Notes: a model not told the origin generated them from the sequence alone. DNA of 64,000 bases from Hymenobacter sp. YIM 151500-1 (GCF_025979885.1 NZ_CP110139.1:1240001-1304000), one strand, 5' to 3'; positions 28,176 to 36,503 are shown, numbered from the stretch's first letter. A program made the numbers and translations.

Positions 28176-29957
28176 ATGTTTTCCCTGCTGCTCGCGTTCC
28201 TGCTCTGCACTGCCCCTGCCTCACTGCCCGCCACTGATCCTGCCTCACCGCCCGCCGACTGGCGCACGCCTTTCGAGAAGGGCAACGGCAACACCACCGC
28301 CACCTACGCCGAGTGCCTGGCTTACTACCGCCAACTCGATGCCGCTTACCCCGAAATTCTGCTACGCGAAGCCGGCCCTACCGACAGCGGGGAGCCTTTG
28401 CACGAGGTGGTGGTGTCCCTGGACGGGGACTTCGACCCGGCTTCGGTGCGGGGCAAGGGGCGGCGCGTGGTGTTTGTGCAGAACGGCATTCATCCCGGCG
28501 AGCCGGAGGGCATCGACGCGGCCATGATGCTGGCCCGCGACTACGTGCAGAAGAAGACGCTGCGCCGCCAGCTGGCCGATGTGGTGCTGGTCATCATCCC
28601 GATATACAACGTGGATGGGGCCCTCAGCCGCAATGCCACCACCCGCACCAACCAGAACGGCCCGGCCGAGTACGGCTTCCGCGGCAACGCCCGCAACCTC
28701 GACCTCAACCGCGACTACATCAAGCAGGACTCGCGCAACGCCCGCTCGTTTGCCCAGCTGTTTCAGCGCTGGCAGCCTCATGTGTTTGTTGATACGCACA
28801 CCTCCAATGGCGCTGATTATCAACACACCATGACGTTGATCACTACCCAGAAAGACAAGCTGCACCCAACCCTGAGCCGCTACGTGCAGCAGCGCCTGCT
28901 GCCGGCCTTGCAGGCGGGCATGGACAAGCGGAAGTGGCCGCTCACGCCCTACGTCGACTTTGAGGGCCGCACGCCCGACGCCCGCGGCCTGCGCGGCTTT
29001 CTGGAAACGCCCCGCTACTCTACCGGCTACACCACCCTGTTTAACACCATCGGGTTTGTCACCGAAACCCACATGCTCAAGGCCTACGCCCCGCGGGTGC
29101 GGGCCCAGTACGACTTCTTGGACCTGCTGGTGCGCTGGGTGCACCAGGATGGCATCGCCCTCCAAGAGGCCCGCGCCACCGCCGACCGCCAAGTGCGGGA
29201 GCAGCGGGAGTTTGCCCTGAGCTGGCAGCTCGACACTACCCAGGCCGAGCGGGTTAGCTTCCGCGGCTACGAAGGCAAGCTCAAGCCCAGCGAAGTTAGC
29301 GGGCAGCCCCGCCTGTACTACGACCGGGCGGCCCCGTTTACCCGCTCGATTCCGTACTACAACACGTTCCGGCCTAGCGTTACGGTACAGCGGCCGGCAG
29401 CTTACCTTATTCCGCAGGCCTGGGGCGAGGTAGTGGACCGCCTGCGCCTGTCGGGGGTGCAGCTGCGCCAGCTGCGCCGCGACACGGTGCTGAGCGGGGA
29501 AGTCTATTACATTCAGGACTACAAAACCAGCTCCCGCCCCTACGAAGGCCACTACCTGCACAGCAAAGTCGAGGTGCGCCCCGTTACTCAGGCTCTACCC
29601 TTCCGCCGCGGCGACTACGTGGCCCGGCTCGACCAGCCCGCCGCCCGCTACCTCGTCGAAACCCTGGAGCCCCAGGCCACCGACTCGTTTTTTGCCTGGG
29701 GGTTCTTCGACAGCATCTTGCAGCAGAAAGAGTACTTCTCGGATTACGTGTTCGAGGACCTAGCCGCCGAACAGCTGCGCCGGCAGCCCGAGCTGCGCCA
29801 GCGCCTGGAAACCCTTAAAAAGAACAACCCCGCCTTCGCCGCCAGCCCTGCCGCCCAGCTCGACTTCCTCTACCGCCAGTCCGACCACTACGAAAAGTCC
29901 CACCTGCGCTACCCCGTGCTGCGCTGGCTCGGCGGCCCGCTGCCGGTAAGTGAATGA
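28176..29957 (+). CDS. Exported M14 family zinc carboxypeptidase
   Basis: 593 residues from ATG 28176 with a short signal peptide (MFSLLLAFLLCTAPA). The M14 fold begins at about residue 40; the zinc ligands are in GIHPGEPEGID (HxxE) and DTHTSNGADY (His), the substrate-binding Arg-Asp in RNLDLNRDYIK, and the catalytic Glu probably in FVTETHMLKAYAP. The C-terminal 250 residues form a beta-rich extension. These enzymes release C-terminal residues or muropeptide parts outside the cytoplasm. The last codons GTA AGT GAA TGA run directly into the octamer tract, so the stop is part of the repeat. Confidence 0.88.
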   Translation: MFSLLLAFLLCTAPASLPATDPASPPADWRTPFEKGNGNTTATYAECLAYYRQLDAAYPEILLREAGPTDSGEPLHEVVVSLDGDFDPASVRGKGRRVVFVQNGIHPGEPEGIDAAMMLARDYVQKKTLRRQLADVVLVIIPIYNVDGALSRNATTRTNQNGPAEYGFRGNARNLDLNRDYIKQDSRNARSFAQLFQRWQPHVFVDTHTSNGADYQHTMTLITTQKDKLHPTLSRYVQQRLLPALQAGMDKRKWPLTPYVDFEGRTPDARGLRGFLETPRYSTGYTTLFNTIGFVTETHMLKAYAPRVRAQYDFLDLLVRWVHQDGIALQEARATADRQVREQREFALSWQLDTTQAERVSFRGYEGKLKPSEVSGQPRLYYDRAAPFTRSIPYYNTFRPSVTVQRPAAYLIPQAWGEVVDRLRLSGVQLRQLRRDTVLSGEVYYIQDYKTSSRPYEGHYLHSKVEVRPVTQALPFRRGDYVARLDQPAARYLVETLEPQATDSFFAWGFFDSILQQKEYFSDYVFEDLAAEQLRRQPELRQRLETLKKNNPAFAASPAAQLDFLYRQSDHYEKSHLRYPVLRWLGGPLPVSE

Positions 29958-30008
29958 GTGGATGAGTGAATGAGTAAATGGGTGGATGAGTGGATGAGTA
30001 AATGAGTG
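29950..30008 (+). repeat. Octamer tract (GAATGAGT units), copy 1
   Basis: Degenerate tandem of GAATGAGT / GGATGAGT units beginning inside the last codons of the M14 gene and supplying its TGA. It pairs in inverted orientation with the tract at 30229-30268, enclosing palindrome B. Confidence 0.85.
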
Positions 30009-30030
30009 ATGGGAAGGTGATGGATGAACA

Positions 30031-30197
30031 GTCAGCTCCAGCGGGGCGGCATGTCGGTAGAAACCCAACGGGTAAATGTATTTAAAGCCCCAACGGGGCG
30101 ACACCCATCGTTTGCGGATGATGGTGTCGCCCGGCTGGGGCTTGCTCGTTTTTCTGGCTCCGGCCTGCTACCGACATGCCGCCCCTCCGGGGCTGAC
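30031..30197. repeat. Palindromic element, family B, copy 2 (complete nested form)
   Basis: Outer arms GTCAGCTCCAGCGGGGCGGC followed by ATGTCGGTAG, complementary to CTACCGACATGCCGCCCC then GGGGCTGAC. Inner arms are AAAGCCCCAACGGGGCGACA and GTCGCCCGGCTGGGGCTT. It shares inner and left arms with 6081-6190 and sits between two convergent genes. Confidence 0.88.
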
Positions 30198-30228
30198 CGT
30201 TCATCCACCACCTTCCCACCCATCCCTC

Positions 30229-30268
30229 CCTCACTCATTCACTCATCCACTCATTCACTCATTCACTC
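30229..30268 (-). repeat. Octamer tract, copy 2 (inverted)
   Basis: ACTCATTC/ACTCATCC units, the complement of GAATGAGT. The stop TGA of the convergent gene at 30263 falls in the last unit (GAG TGA). Confidence 0.85.
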
Positions 30269-31081
30269 GCCCAGCGAGTTGGCGTAGTTTACGATGTAGG
30301 CCAGGTCGCGGGGTTCGGTGAAGCTGAGGCTATGCTGCCTGGCGTATTGCTCCAGCTGGCGCGCGTGGCGGCCGAAGTAGCTCAGCAGGTCTTTGCGCGG
30401 GTTGCGCAGGGGCAGCACGGTGCCGTTGGGCAGGCCCAGGAAGAAGCTGTCTTTCACGTCGGTGTAGAAGCCGGCTACGCGGCCGGGCGCCCCGCCGTAG
30501 CTGTAGGCCTCGTACGGCCCGGAGTAGGCCACGGGGCGCTCAATCAGGCCTTCGCGCCGCAGCAAGATGGTGGGGCCGCTGCTGAGCTGCTCGAAAAACG
30601 CCGGGCTGCGGAAGTCGCTGTAGTCGTTGTTGCGGTTCCAGCGGTAGGTCCGGAACACCCGCACCAGGGCCGTATCGGGCCGCTGGCGGCGGCGCGGGGG
30701 CGGCAGGGCGGTGAACACGGGGCTGCCGTAGTAGTACCCGCGGCGCATGTCCAGGAAGTCGTCGTAGTAATACTGGTCGCGGCGCGGGTCGTACCGCTCG
30801 CCCTGCACGGCAAAGCTCTGCACAGCCACGGCCGGCAGGGTGCGCACCGAGTTGTCGGGCAGGGTCATGGTAAGCATGTCCTCGGAGCGGTGCAGGGCCA
30901 CGGGGCCCGTGAGCGTGTCGCCGGTGCTCAGTAGCACGGTGGCCTGGGTAAACTCCTGCACGAAGCCCTGCCCTCCGCCCCGCTGGGCCTGGGCCGCCAG
31001 GGGGCCAAGGAGCAGCAGACCGCCAAACAGCATCCTCTTCACCCGCAGAGCAATAGGCCTACTACTGAACGTGACTTTCAT
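30263..31081 (-). CDS. Hypothetical exported protein
   Basis: 272 residues. The start could be ATG 31081 or the later MLFGGLLLLGPLAAQA, which gives a cleaner signal peptide. Early region: TVLLSTGDTLTGPVALHRSE reads like a surface protein beta-unit. The middle has Tyr/Arg-rich stretches (RRDQYYYDDFLDMRRGYYYG), and the C-terminal part (DLLSYFGRHARQLEQYARQH) a helix found in Bacteroidota proteins of the DUF-type that start with STGDTLxGxV. Function unknown. Its stop codon is inside the inverted octamer tract. Confidence 0.6.
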   Translation of the reverse strand: MKVTFSSRPIALRVKRMLFGGLLLLGPLAAQAQRGGGQGFVQEFTQATVLLSTGDTLTGPVALHRSEDMLTMTLPDNSVRTLPAVAVQSFAVQGERYDPRRDQYYYDDFLDMRRGYYYGSPVFTALPPPRRRQRPDTALVRVFRTYRWNRNNDYSDFRSPAFFEQLSSGPTILLRREGLIERPVAYSGPYEAYSYGGAPGRVAGFYTDVKDSFFLGLPNGTVLPLRNPRKDLLSYFGRHARQLEQYARQHSLSFTEPRDLAYIVNYANSLGE

Positions 31082-31427
31082 AAGATTATCGGAGTAAGCT
31101 GCTACCAGACAACATGGAAATATACGCAGTAACCCGCCGGCTCTACTACCTTCCCAAAGCGCAAAGCAGGGAAATGCAGGGCCACAAAGCCGATAACTCA
31201 GCCAGCCGACCGGCGCTCCACATACGTGCCCATTGCCTCACCCAGGAGCCGGCGTATCTGGGGCAAATGGGTATCTTACCTCCCAATCGTGTTTTTCCGG
31301 GCAGCGCCTTCCCTACAGCTACTACTGCTCCGTACCGGAGGCACGCGGCCACGCGCCCGTAGCCTCGCAGCCGAAATAGAGTACCAGTTAGTGCCATTGT
31401 TTTCTACCTACCTATTTTACCTTATAT
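31082..31427. other. Divergent promoter gap before the toxin operon
   Basis: 346 bases between the exported protein (minus) and the toxin gene (plus). GC drops toward the toxin start (TTTTCTACCTACCTATTTTA near 31400). No gene or palindrome family is recognised. Confidence 0.4.
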
Positions 31428-32372
31428 ATGCCTCCTCCTTCCCCTGCCCAGGCCTTGTACTGGTGCTTTGGCGCCTGGCGCTACCGCGTGGCCGAGTTCC
31501 AGTACCGCCTCTACCAGGCCCTGGACGCGGCCCGGCGCCGCAGCACCCAGACGCGGGCCGACCACGTGCGCTTCTCTCTGCTCGACGCTGACGCCCACTC
31601 GGCCGTGGTAGCCTACGCGGCCTGCTCCTACCAGCGCGCCCACAGCGTCTTTGAACTGGAGTGCCAGGATGGCTCCTGCCGCCCCTGGCTCACGGTGCAG
31701 GCTGCCCACCTCACCAGCTTCGTGGAAGAACTGCGCCCCGGCCCTGGCCAGGAGCCCAGCCACCGCCAGCGCCTAGCCCTGTCGGCGGCGGCCCTGGTGC
31801 TGCGCGACGGCACCACCATTCAGCGCCACACCGTCATTCCCTGGGATGCCCCGCCCGAGGTGGAGCGCCGTGCCCGCCTTGAGGGCTGGAGCCGGCCCCA
31901 AGCGGCGGCCATGCCCGCTCCCTATCCCGAACTAAAGGTCTCAGCTCCGGCCAAGACGGGCCCGCCCGCGCTGTCCGGCAATCAGGAAAAAAGTATTTAC
32001 GGGGAGCACCGCAGTGACGCCTTCATGCGAGCCCAGGGCCACACGAAGCTTAATGACGGCGGCCATCTTACTCCATTGCCGCCGCACCCTTCCCGCGGTC
32101 AGGGCATCGACGGAGTGTGGCGCCATGCCAGCCCGCCGCCCGACTACATCATCACCGAAGCCAAGTACAATAAGAGCCGCTTGGGCTATACAAAAGGCAG
32201 TGGTCGGCAAATGAGTGACCAGTGGATAATTTCTGATAACCGTTTGGAAAGAGCGGTAGGACGACCCGAAGCTCTACGTATCGCTGCTGCGTTACGCCGG
32301 CCGGGCAGAGTAGAAAAGCGGTTACATAATGTGGCACCTGATGGCACTTTAACGGAAACGATTCTTACCTAA
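31428..32372 (+). CDS. Polymorphic toxin with PoNe-like DNase domain
   Basis: 314 residues from ATG 31428. The C-terminal domain (about residues 187-314) has the features of PoNe, a PD-(D/E)xK DNase domain known from bacterial antagonism: YGEHRSDAFMRAQGH, GQGIDGVWRH with D228, PPPDYIITEAKYNKSRLG with E244-x-K246, and QMSDQWI (261-267). The first 165 residues (ALYWCFGAWRYRVAEFQYRL and on) match no delivery domain I know, and there is no signal peptide, PAAR, Hcp, VgrG or T9SS tail. The next gene is a PoNi-like immunity gene 10 bases on, which supports the call. GC falls from about 65% to about 50% in the last 210 bases. The DNase would act in a rival cell's cytoplasm; the delivery route is unknown. 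Confidence 0.82.
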   Translation: MPPPSPAQALYWCFGAWRYRVAEFQYRLYQALDAARRRSTQTRADHVRFSLLDADAHSAVVAYAACSYQRAHSVFELECQDGSCRPWLTVQAAHLTSFVEELRPGPGQEPSHRQRLALSAAALVLRDGTTIQRHTVIPWDAPPEVERRARLEGWSRPQAAAMPAPYPELKVSAPAKTGPPALSGNQEKSIYGEHRSDAFMRAQGHTKLNDGGHLTPLPPHPSRGQGIDGVWRHASPPPDYIITEAKYNKSRLGYTKGSGRQMSDQWIISDNRLERAVGRPEALRIAAALRRPGRVEKRLHNVAPDGTLTETILT

Positions 32373-32382
32373 GAGAAGACTG

Positions 32383-33141
32383 ATGAGCATGGTAAAACGT
32401 GAGCCACTAATGAATGAATCGTACTTCGATAATGATATCGAACTAGTACGTGCTGAACTTCTGGTACTGGAAGACGAGAAAAGACTGCCTCCGGAAGAAA
32501 TTAAACTTGATTTGGTGTACTTATGTGACTTTAATTACCGCTCCAATTTAGTTTCATCTTTGTACTCTCGTGGGTATGCTATTGAGGAAATAAGGAATGA
32601 ATTTGTCGCATTAGTAAGTTCTCTTGAGCAGTTTGTACACTATTCTGCTGCTGAGAATGAAGGTATTTTCTTCAACGGCGAAATGGATGGTTACACGCAC
32701 GCCGTGGCCCTCCTCTCGCTCGGCTTACTGCTGCGCGTAGACACCGATGTATTCAGGCGCTTAGTCGAAGCCATTGGCCTCAACGGGCAGGACTACCTGC
32801 TGGAATGGCTGGCTGGGCGACGTCTGCCCCAGCGCCCGCCGACCGTGCAGCTGTTGTTTCCCAAGACCTACGCCCGCCTGCGCGACGCCATCCAGGCCCC
32901 GCGTGATATCACGCCGCAGTTGCTCAAGAGCTTTCTGGCCCACTGGTACGAGAGTGTGGATACCATGTGGTACGAATGCCATCTAGGGCCGGAGGGGGGC
33001 GGCTTTACCGGGTACTGGTGCTGGGAGGCAGCAGCCGTGGCGTTTGCCCTGCGCGTGGATGACTCCGAGTTGCAAACCATGCGCTACTACCCTAAGGACC
33101 TGGCCGACTTTGCCTTCGGGCGCAAGCCTCAGCCTGCTTAA
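32383..33141 (+). CDS. PoNi-like immunity protein (DUF1910/DUF1911 type)
   Basis: 252 residues, 10 bases after the toxin gene. The C-terminal part is typical of the DUF1911 half: FLAHWYESVDTMWYECHLG, GYWCWEAAAVAFALRVDDSE (from residue 210) and YYPKDLADF. The N-terminal half (SYFDNDIELVRAELLVLEDE and on) fits the variable DUF1910-like half. PoNi proteins bind and block the cognate PoNe DNase in the producing cell (established for this family). Base composition is split: bases 32341-32700 are about 39% GC by hand count, while the following 60 bases are about 65%. Start ATG 32383 or 32389. Confidence 0.82.
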   Translation: MSMVKREPLMNESYFDNDIELVRAELLVLEDEKRLPPEEIKLDLVYLCDFNYRSNLVSSLYSRGYAIEEIRNEFVALVSSLEQFVHYSAAENEGIFFNGEMDGYTHAVALLSLGLLLRVDTDVFRRLVEAIGLNGQDYLLEWLAGRRLPQRPPTVQLLFPKTYARLRDAIQAPRDITPQLLKSFLAHWYESVDTMWYECHLGPEGGGFTGYWCWEAAAVAFALRVDDSELQTMRYYPKDLADFAFGRKPQPA

Positions 33142-33179
33142 TACCAGGCTCTTTTTACCTTTTGTCATTCACCTTCATC

Positions 33180-33725
33180 ATGCACTCTACCGAATCCTTA
33201 CGCGCCTTTGTTGGCCTGCTGGCAGGCAAGGCAACCGTCCAAGCCGATACCGTCTTAAAGCACGTAGGCTTGGCCCTCCGGGAGCCCGCAACCTACCTCA
33301 CTGAATTTGCGGATGACTTGTCGGAGCGGGGCATTGATGAACTAACTCCCGACATAGCTGCCAACCTACCCCAAACAGCCTTGGTGCATGAATTGGAAAA
33401 AGCCAGCTTGGTGGGAGAAGTTGATTGGAAAGCCGATGCGGAAGATATAGTCTGGAACGTGAACAACGTGCTGGAGCAACAAGGCCGCCCGCAGCTGGAG
33501 GGAGACGACCTGGAAATAACCGATGAAGATGAAGTGGAAAGTTGCCTTAGGTATGTAGGCTCCGTGCTGCGTGCCCGTCATCTTACCCTCATCTATCTTC
33601 TCGACCTTGATAGCGACTCGTATCCGCTGTCCATCGTAGCAGCGGCCGATATGCCCCGCTTCACTCAGCTTGCCCACGAGCTGTCTGTCCGGTTCGAGGT
33701 GTATGATGGCGCAGTACAAGCCTAA
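33180..33725 (+). CDS. DUF6630-like protein in the toxin/immunity operon
   Basis: 181 residues from ATG 33180, 38 bases after the immunity gene and before a terminator, so it is the last gene of that operon. The C-terminal part TLIYLLDLDSDSYPLSIVAA followed by FTQLAHELSVRFEVYD fits DUF6630 (a DxDSDSYxL motif), a family often seen near toxin genes and in immunity arrays. The protein is acidic, common in immunity proteins. It may be an orphan or second immunity gene, kept from an earlier toxin (inference). Confidence 0.6.
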   Translation: MHSTESLRAFVGLLAGKATVQADTVLKHVGLALREPATYLTEFADDLSERGIDELTPDIAANLPQTALVHELEKASLVGEVDWKADAEDIVWNVNNVLEQQGRPQLEGDDLEITDEDEVESCLRYVGSVLRARHLTLIYLLDLDSDSYPLSIVAAADMPRFTQLAHELSVRFEVYDGAVQA

Positions 33726-33776
33726 CTCCCAGCCCGCCTACACACCAGTACCACTCCGCCGGTACCTCTGGCACGC

Positions 33777-33818
33777 AAAAGCCCCGCCCCCAGCCAATGG
33801 CCGCAGGGCGGGGCTTTT
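33777..33818 (+). terminator. Intrinsic terminator closing the toxin/immunity operon
   Basis: AAAAGCCCCGCCC pairs with GGGCGGGGCTTTT; loop of 16 bases. Confidence 0.85.
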
Positions 33819-33993
33819 GTATGCACTACCTGAATCCTGTAGCACCGTTTCTACCCCGTGGCCCAGGTGAGTAGTTGCCGGAAAGCCCGCTGCCGGGCGG
33901 CAGGTGTTTCTGAGATTTTATCTGGCCCGCTACGGCCGGGCAGCCCTACTGCCGTGCTACCTTGCGCCGGTACTTCTATTCACGTATTCCCCT

Positions 33994-34749
33994 ATGCCGC
34001 TTAGCTGGAGTGAAATCCGCAAAAACGCCTACCAGTTTGCCCGTGAGTGGGCCACTGCCACCGACGAGCGGGCCGAGGCCCAGACGTTCTGGAACGAGTT
34101 TTTTGACGTGTTCGGCATCACCCGCCGCAAGGTGGCCGCCTTCGAAAAAAACGTGCGCAAGCACGCCCCCACCCTGCCCGCCGGCCTGGTAGAGGAGCCG
34201 GGCGGCGCCGTTGAGAAAGGCCGGATTGACTTGTTTTGGCCGGGCGTGCTCATCGGCGAAAGTAAAAGCCGCCACAAAAACCTCGACAGAGCCTACCAGC
34301 AGGCCCTGGAGTACGTGGGCGGGCTGCTGCCCCACGAAAAGCCCCAGTACATCTTCGTGTCGGACTTTGCCCGCCTGCGCCTCTACGACCTGCGCCGGAG
34401 CACAGTGTTTCCGGCGGTGCAGGAGCATACCGAAATCCTGCTCCAGGACCTGGGCCAGCACGTGCGCCTGTTTGGGTTTATGGCCGGCTACCAGCAGCGC
34501 ACCTACCAGGAGCAGGACCCCGTGAACGTGCAGGCCGCCGAGCGCATGGGCCGCCTGCACGACCAGCTGGAAGCCAGCGGCTACCGGGGCTCCGACCTGG
34601 AGCGCTACCTGGTGCGCCTGCTGTTCTGCCTGTTTGCCGAAGACACCGACATCTTTCCCCGCGCCGCGTTCATGGACCTGGTAAGCCAGCACGCCGGCCC
34701 CAAAGGGCAGCAGCTGGGCGGCACTTGCCCTTATATTTGCTGTACCTAG
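33994..34749 (+). pseudogene. N-terminal remnant of an MmeI-like type II restriction-modification gene
   Basis: Reads from ATG 33994 (MPLSWSEIRKNAYQFAREWA). The first 240 or so residues match the N-terminus of MmeI-like single-chain RM enzymes: AEAQTFWNEFFDVFGITRRK, then the PD-(D/E)xK nuclease site GRIDLFWPG...GESKSRHKNLDRA with D79 and E89-S-K91, then the helical linker ERYLVRLLFCLFAEDTDIFP. Similarity stops near 34720 (FMDLVSQHAGPKGQQLGG), after which the frame ends in 10 unrelated codons. The methyltransferase and target-recognition parts (some 600 residues) are absent; the C-terminal tail reappears at 36504. The nuclease domain is intact in sequence but should be inert without DNA recognition. 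Confidence 0.85.
34732..34739 (+). promoter_or_regulatory. -7 box of the restriction endonuclease gene
   Basis: TATATTTG fits TAnnTTTG fully. It lies at the left junction of the inserted cassette, 27 bases before ATG 34766. Confidence 0.55.
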
Positions 34750-34765
34750 CTCTACCATAAAACTC

Positions 34766-35578
34766 ATGCAACCTATCCAAACGCCAGCCACAGAAGCTCG
34801 TATCGCCCGTATTGTCTCTTATTTGCCTCATTTGCGCGATGGCCAGCTAGTTTGGGTTGAGCGAATTGTCCTACAGTTTAAACAACCAAAAAGCTTCGTC
34901 GCTCACCAACCTGCCGGATTGATTAATGAATGCTTCTTGGAGGACTTTGGTGATGCGCTCCGCCTACACCACTGCTTCTCTGACGGCGCTTTCGCCAAAG
35001 ATAAGTTTGAGTACACTGCTGTTAGAGTCTGGCAGCAGTGCGGGCGACAAGCAGCCATGGCTACCCGTGGTAACCCAGGCCATGATATTACGCTGGATGC
35101 GGAACGCATTTCGCTAAAAACCCAAGCTGACCGTAATCTTCGATTAGGCGTTGTCAATATCCATAAATTCATGGAACTTGGCCGCGGTGATTGGACTAAT
35201 AATCCCACTGACCTAGTGCAATTGCGGGCGCAATATCTAGCCCATTTATCAGGCTATGAGCGGGTGCTCGTTTTACGCAACACAGCTTATCCAACTCCGG
35301 CTAGTCCCTTTTGGCGCTATGAATTGCTTGAAATTCCTATTCCGTTACTTGCACAGGCTTCGCACGGCACCTTGGAAATGATGCTTGACAGCAGACAGAT
35401 GCCGAAGCCTGGCTACTGTCACGTAGTGGACACCGACGGAAATCCGGCCTTTCGATTATATTTTGATGGTGGAACTGAACGTAAATTGAAAGTCCAAAAT
35501 ATCAGGCGTGATCTGTGCGTAGTTCACGCCACATGGGAGTTTATTATCCAAGAGTTAGATGAAGCACTAATGGCTTAA
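34766..35578 (+). CDS. Type II restriction endonuclease (predicted)
   Basis: 270 residues, AT-rich compared with flanks. The segment RGNPGHDITLDAERISLKTQ (D107 and K118) with following ADRNLRLGVVNIHKFMELGR looks like a PD-(D/E)xK core of the D...SLK type found in some type II enzymes that cut GC-rich sites (SmaI or XcyI-like; I cannot confirm which). The specificity is unknown. Evidence for the role is mainly context: it is convergent and end-to-end with a DNA methyltransferase gene, with stop codons abutting (TAA at 35576-35578, then the partner's stop at 35579-35581). It has its own promoter at the junction. Confidence 0.72.
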   Translation: MQPIQTPATEARIARIVSYLPHLRDGQLVWVERIVLQFKQPKSFVAHQPAGLINECFLEDFGDALRLHHCFSDGAFAKDKFEYTAVRVWQQCGRQAAMATRGNPGHDITLDAERISLKTQADRNLRLGVVNIHKFMELGRGDWTNNPTDLVQLRAQYLAHLSGYERVLVLRNTAYPTPASPFWRYELLEIPIPLLAQASHGTLEMMLDSRQMPKPGYCHVVDTDGNPAFRLYFDGGTERKLKVQNIRRDLCVVHATWEFIIQELDEALMA

Positions 35579-36460
35579 TTAGAGAGCCAGTGTAGGCAGA
35601 CGAAGTTTCTGCAATCGAGTCTCTGCCAGCGCCGCGTATTCAGGGTTCAATTCAACACCCGTGCAGTTTCGCCGCAGGCGTAAGCTTGTTTCACCGACAG
35701 TACCCGTGCCGAAAAAGGGGTCAAGCACATGACCACCTACTGGACTGCCTGCTTTAATACAAGGAGCAATTAGAGCGGGCGGGAACACGGCAAAATGCGC
35801 ACCTCGGTAAGGCTCGGTATTGACAGGCCAAACAGTACGTCGGTTGCGAGTGGCCTTACCATCTTGCGTAGGTTCAACAATTGCTGCATGATCGTAATAA
35901 TAGTTTTCCGACTTAGTAAGTAAGAACAAGTATTCGTGTGACTGCGTCGGACGGTCTTTCACCGATTCCGGCTGGCAGTTTGGCTTATGCCAAATAATGT
36001 CGGAGCGCAAATACCATCCATCAGCTTGCAAGGCGAAAGCCAAGCGCCAAGGCACCCCAATTAAGTCTTTCGGCTTGAGCCCTACCGGCGTAGGCGGGCG
36101 GTAGCTCATAGCGCGAGCAGGATTTTTTTTGTCCGTGTCACGCCATGTGCGTCCACCGCTTGTGTATGAATCGCCAATATTTAACCACAAAGTACCGTCA
36201 GGTCGTAGCAGCCGGCGTACTTCACGAAAAATGCCAGTAATGTCCTCTAAATACTCTCCCAGTTCGGGCTCAGCTCCAATTTGGCCTTCAATGCCATAAT
36301 CACGAAGCCCCCAATAGGGTGGGCTTGTGACGCAGGTGTGAAAGCTTTCATCTTTTAACTGGGACAAGGCTAGGCGAGAATCTCCCAGAAGCAAGCGACA
36401 AGTGGGCGCATCGGGTGTTGATTCGGCAGCAAAAGAAAGTGGAGAGTCAATAGAATACAC
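35579..36460 (-). CDS. Site-specific DNA methyltransferase (beta class, N4-cytosine or N6-adenine)
   Basis: 293 residues from GTG 36460 (VYSIDSPLSFAAES). A longer frame to 36532 exists, but those codons are antisense to the GC-rich MmeI remnant, so I take the later start. Order of motifs is beta class: SPPYWGLRDYGIEGQIGAEP (catalytic motif IV) near residue 45, then LRPDGTLWLNIGDSY, the target domain, and GHVLDPFFGTGTVGETSL (AdoMet motif I) near the C-terminus, ending TGVELNPEYAALAETRL. It protects host DNA from the neighbouring endonuclease. SPPY is typical of N4-cytosine enzymes, but this does not settle the base. The cassette is AT-rich, a sign of recent transfer. Confidence 0.9.
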   Translation of the reverse strand: MYSIDSPLSFAAESTPDAPTCRLLLGDSRLALSQLKDESFHTCVTSPPYWGLRDYGIEGQIGAEPELGEYLEDITGIFREVRRLLRPDGTLWLNIGDSYTSGGRTWRDTDKKNPARAMSYRPPTPVGLKPKDLIGVPWRLAFALQADGWYLRSDIIWHKPNCQPESVKDRPTQSHEYLFLLTKSENYYYDHAAIVEPTQDGKATRNRRTVWPVNTEPYRGAHFAVFPPALIAPCIKAGSPVGGHVLDPFFGTGTVGETSLRLRRNCTGVELNPEYAALAETRLQKLRLPTLAL

Positions 36461-36503
36461 GGCAAAGGAGTTGGGTTTTCGGCAAATTACTACACAAAAG
36501 ACG

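Noticed and set aside
31428..33725. T6SS or contractile injection cluster around the toxin
   Set aside because: No Hcp, VgrG, sheath, baseplate or ClpV-like gene occurs in the window.
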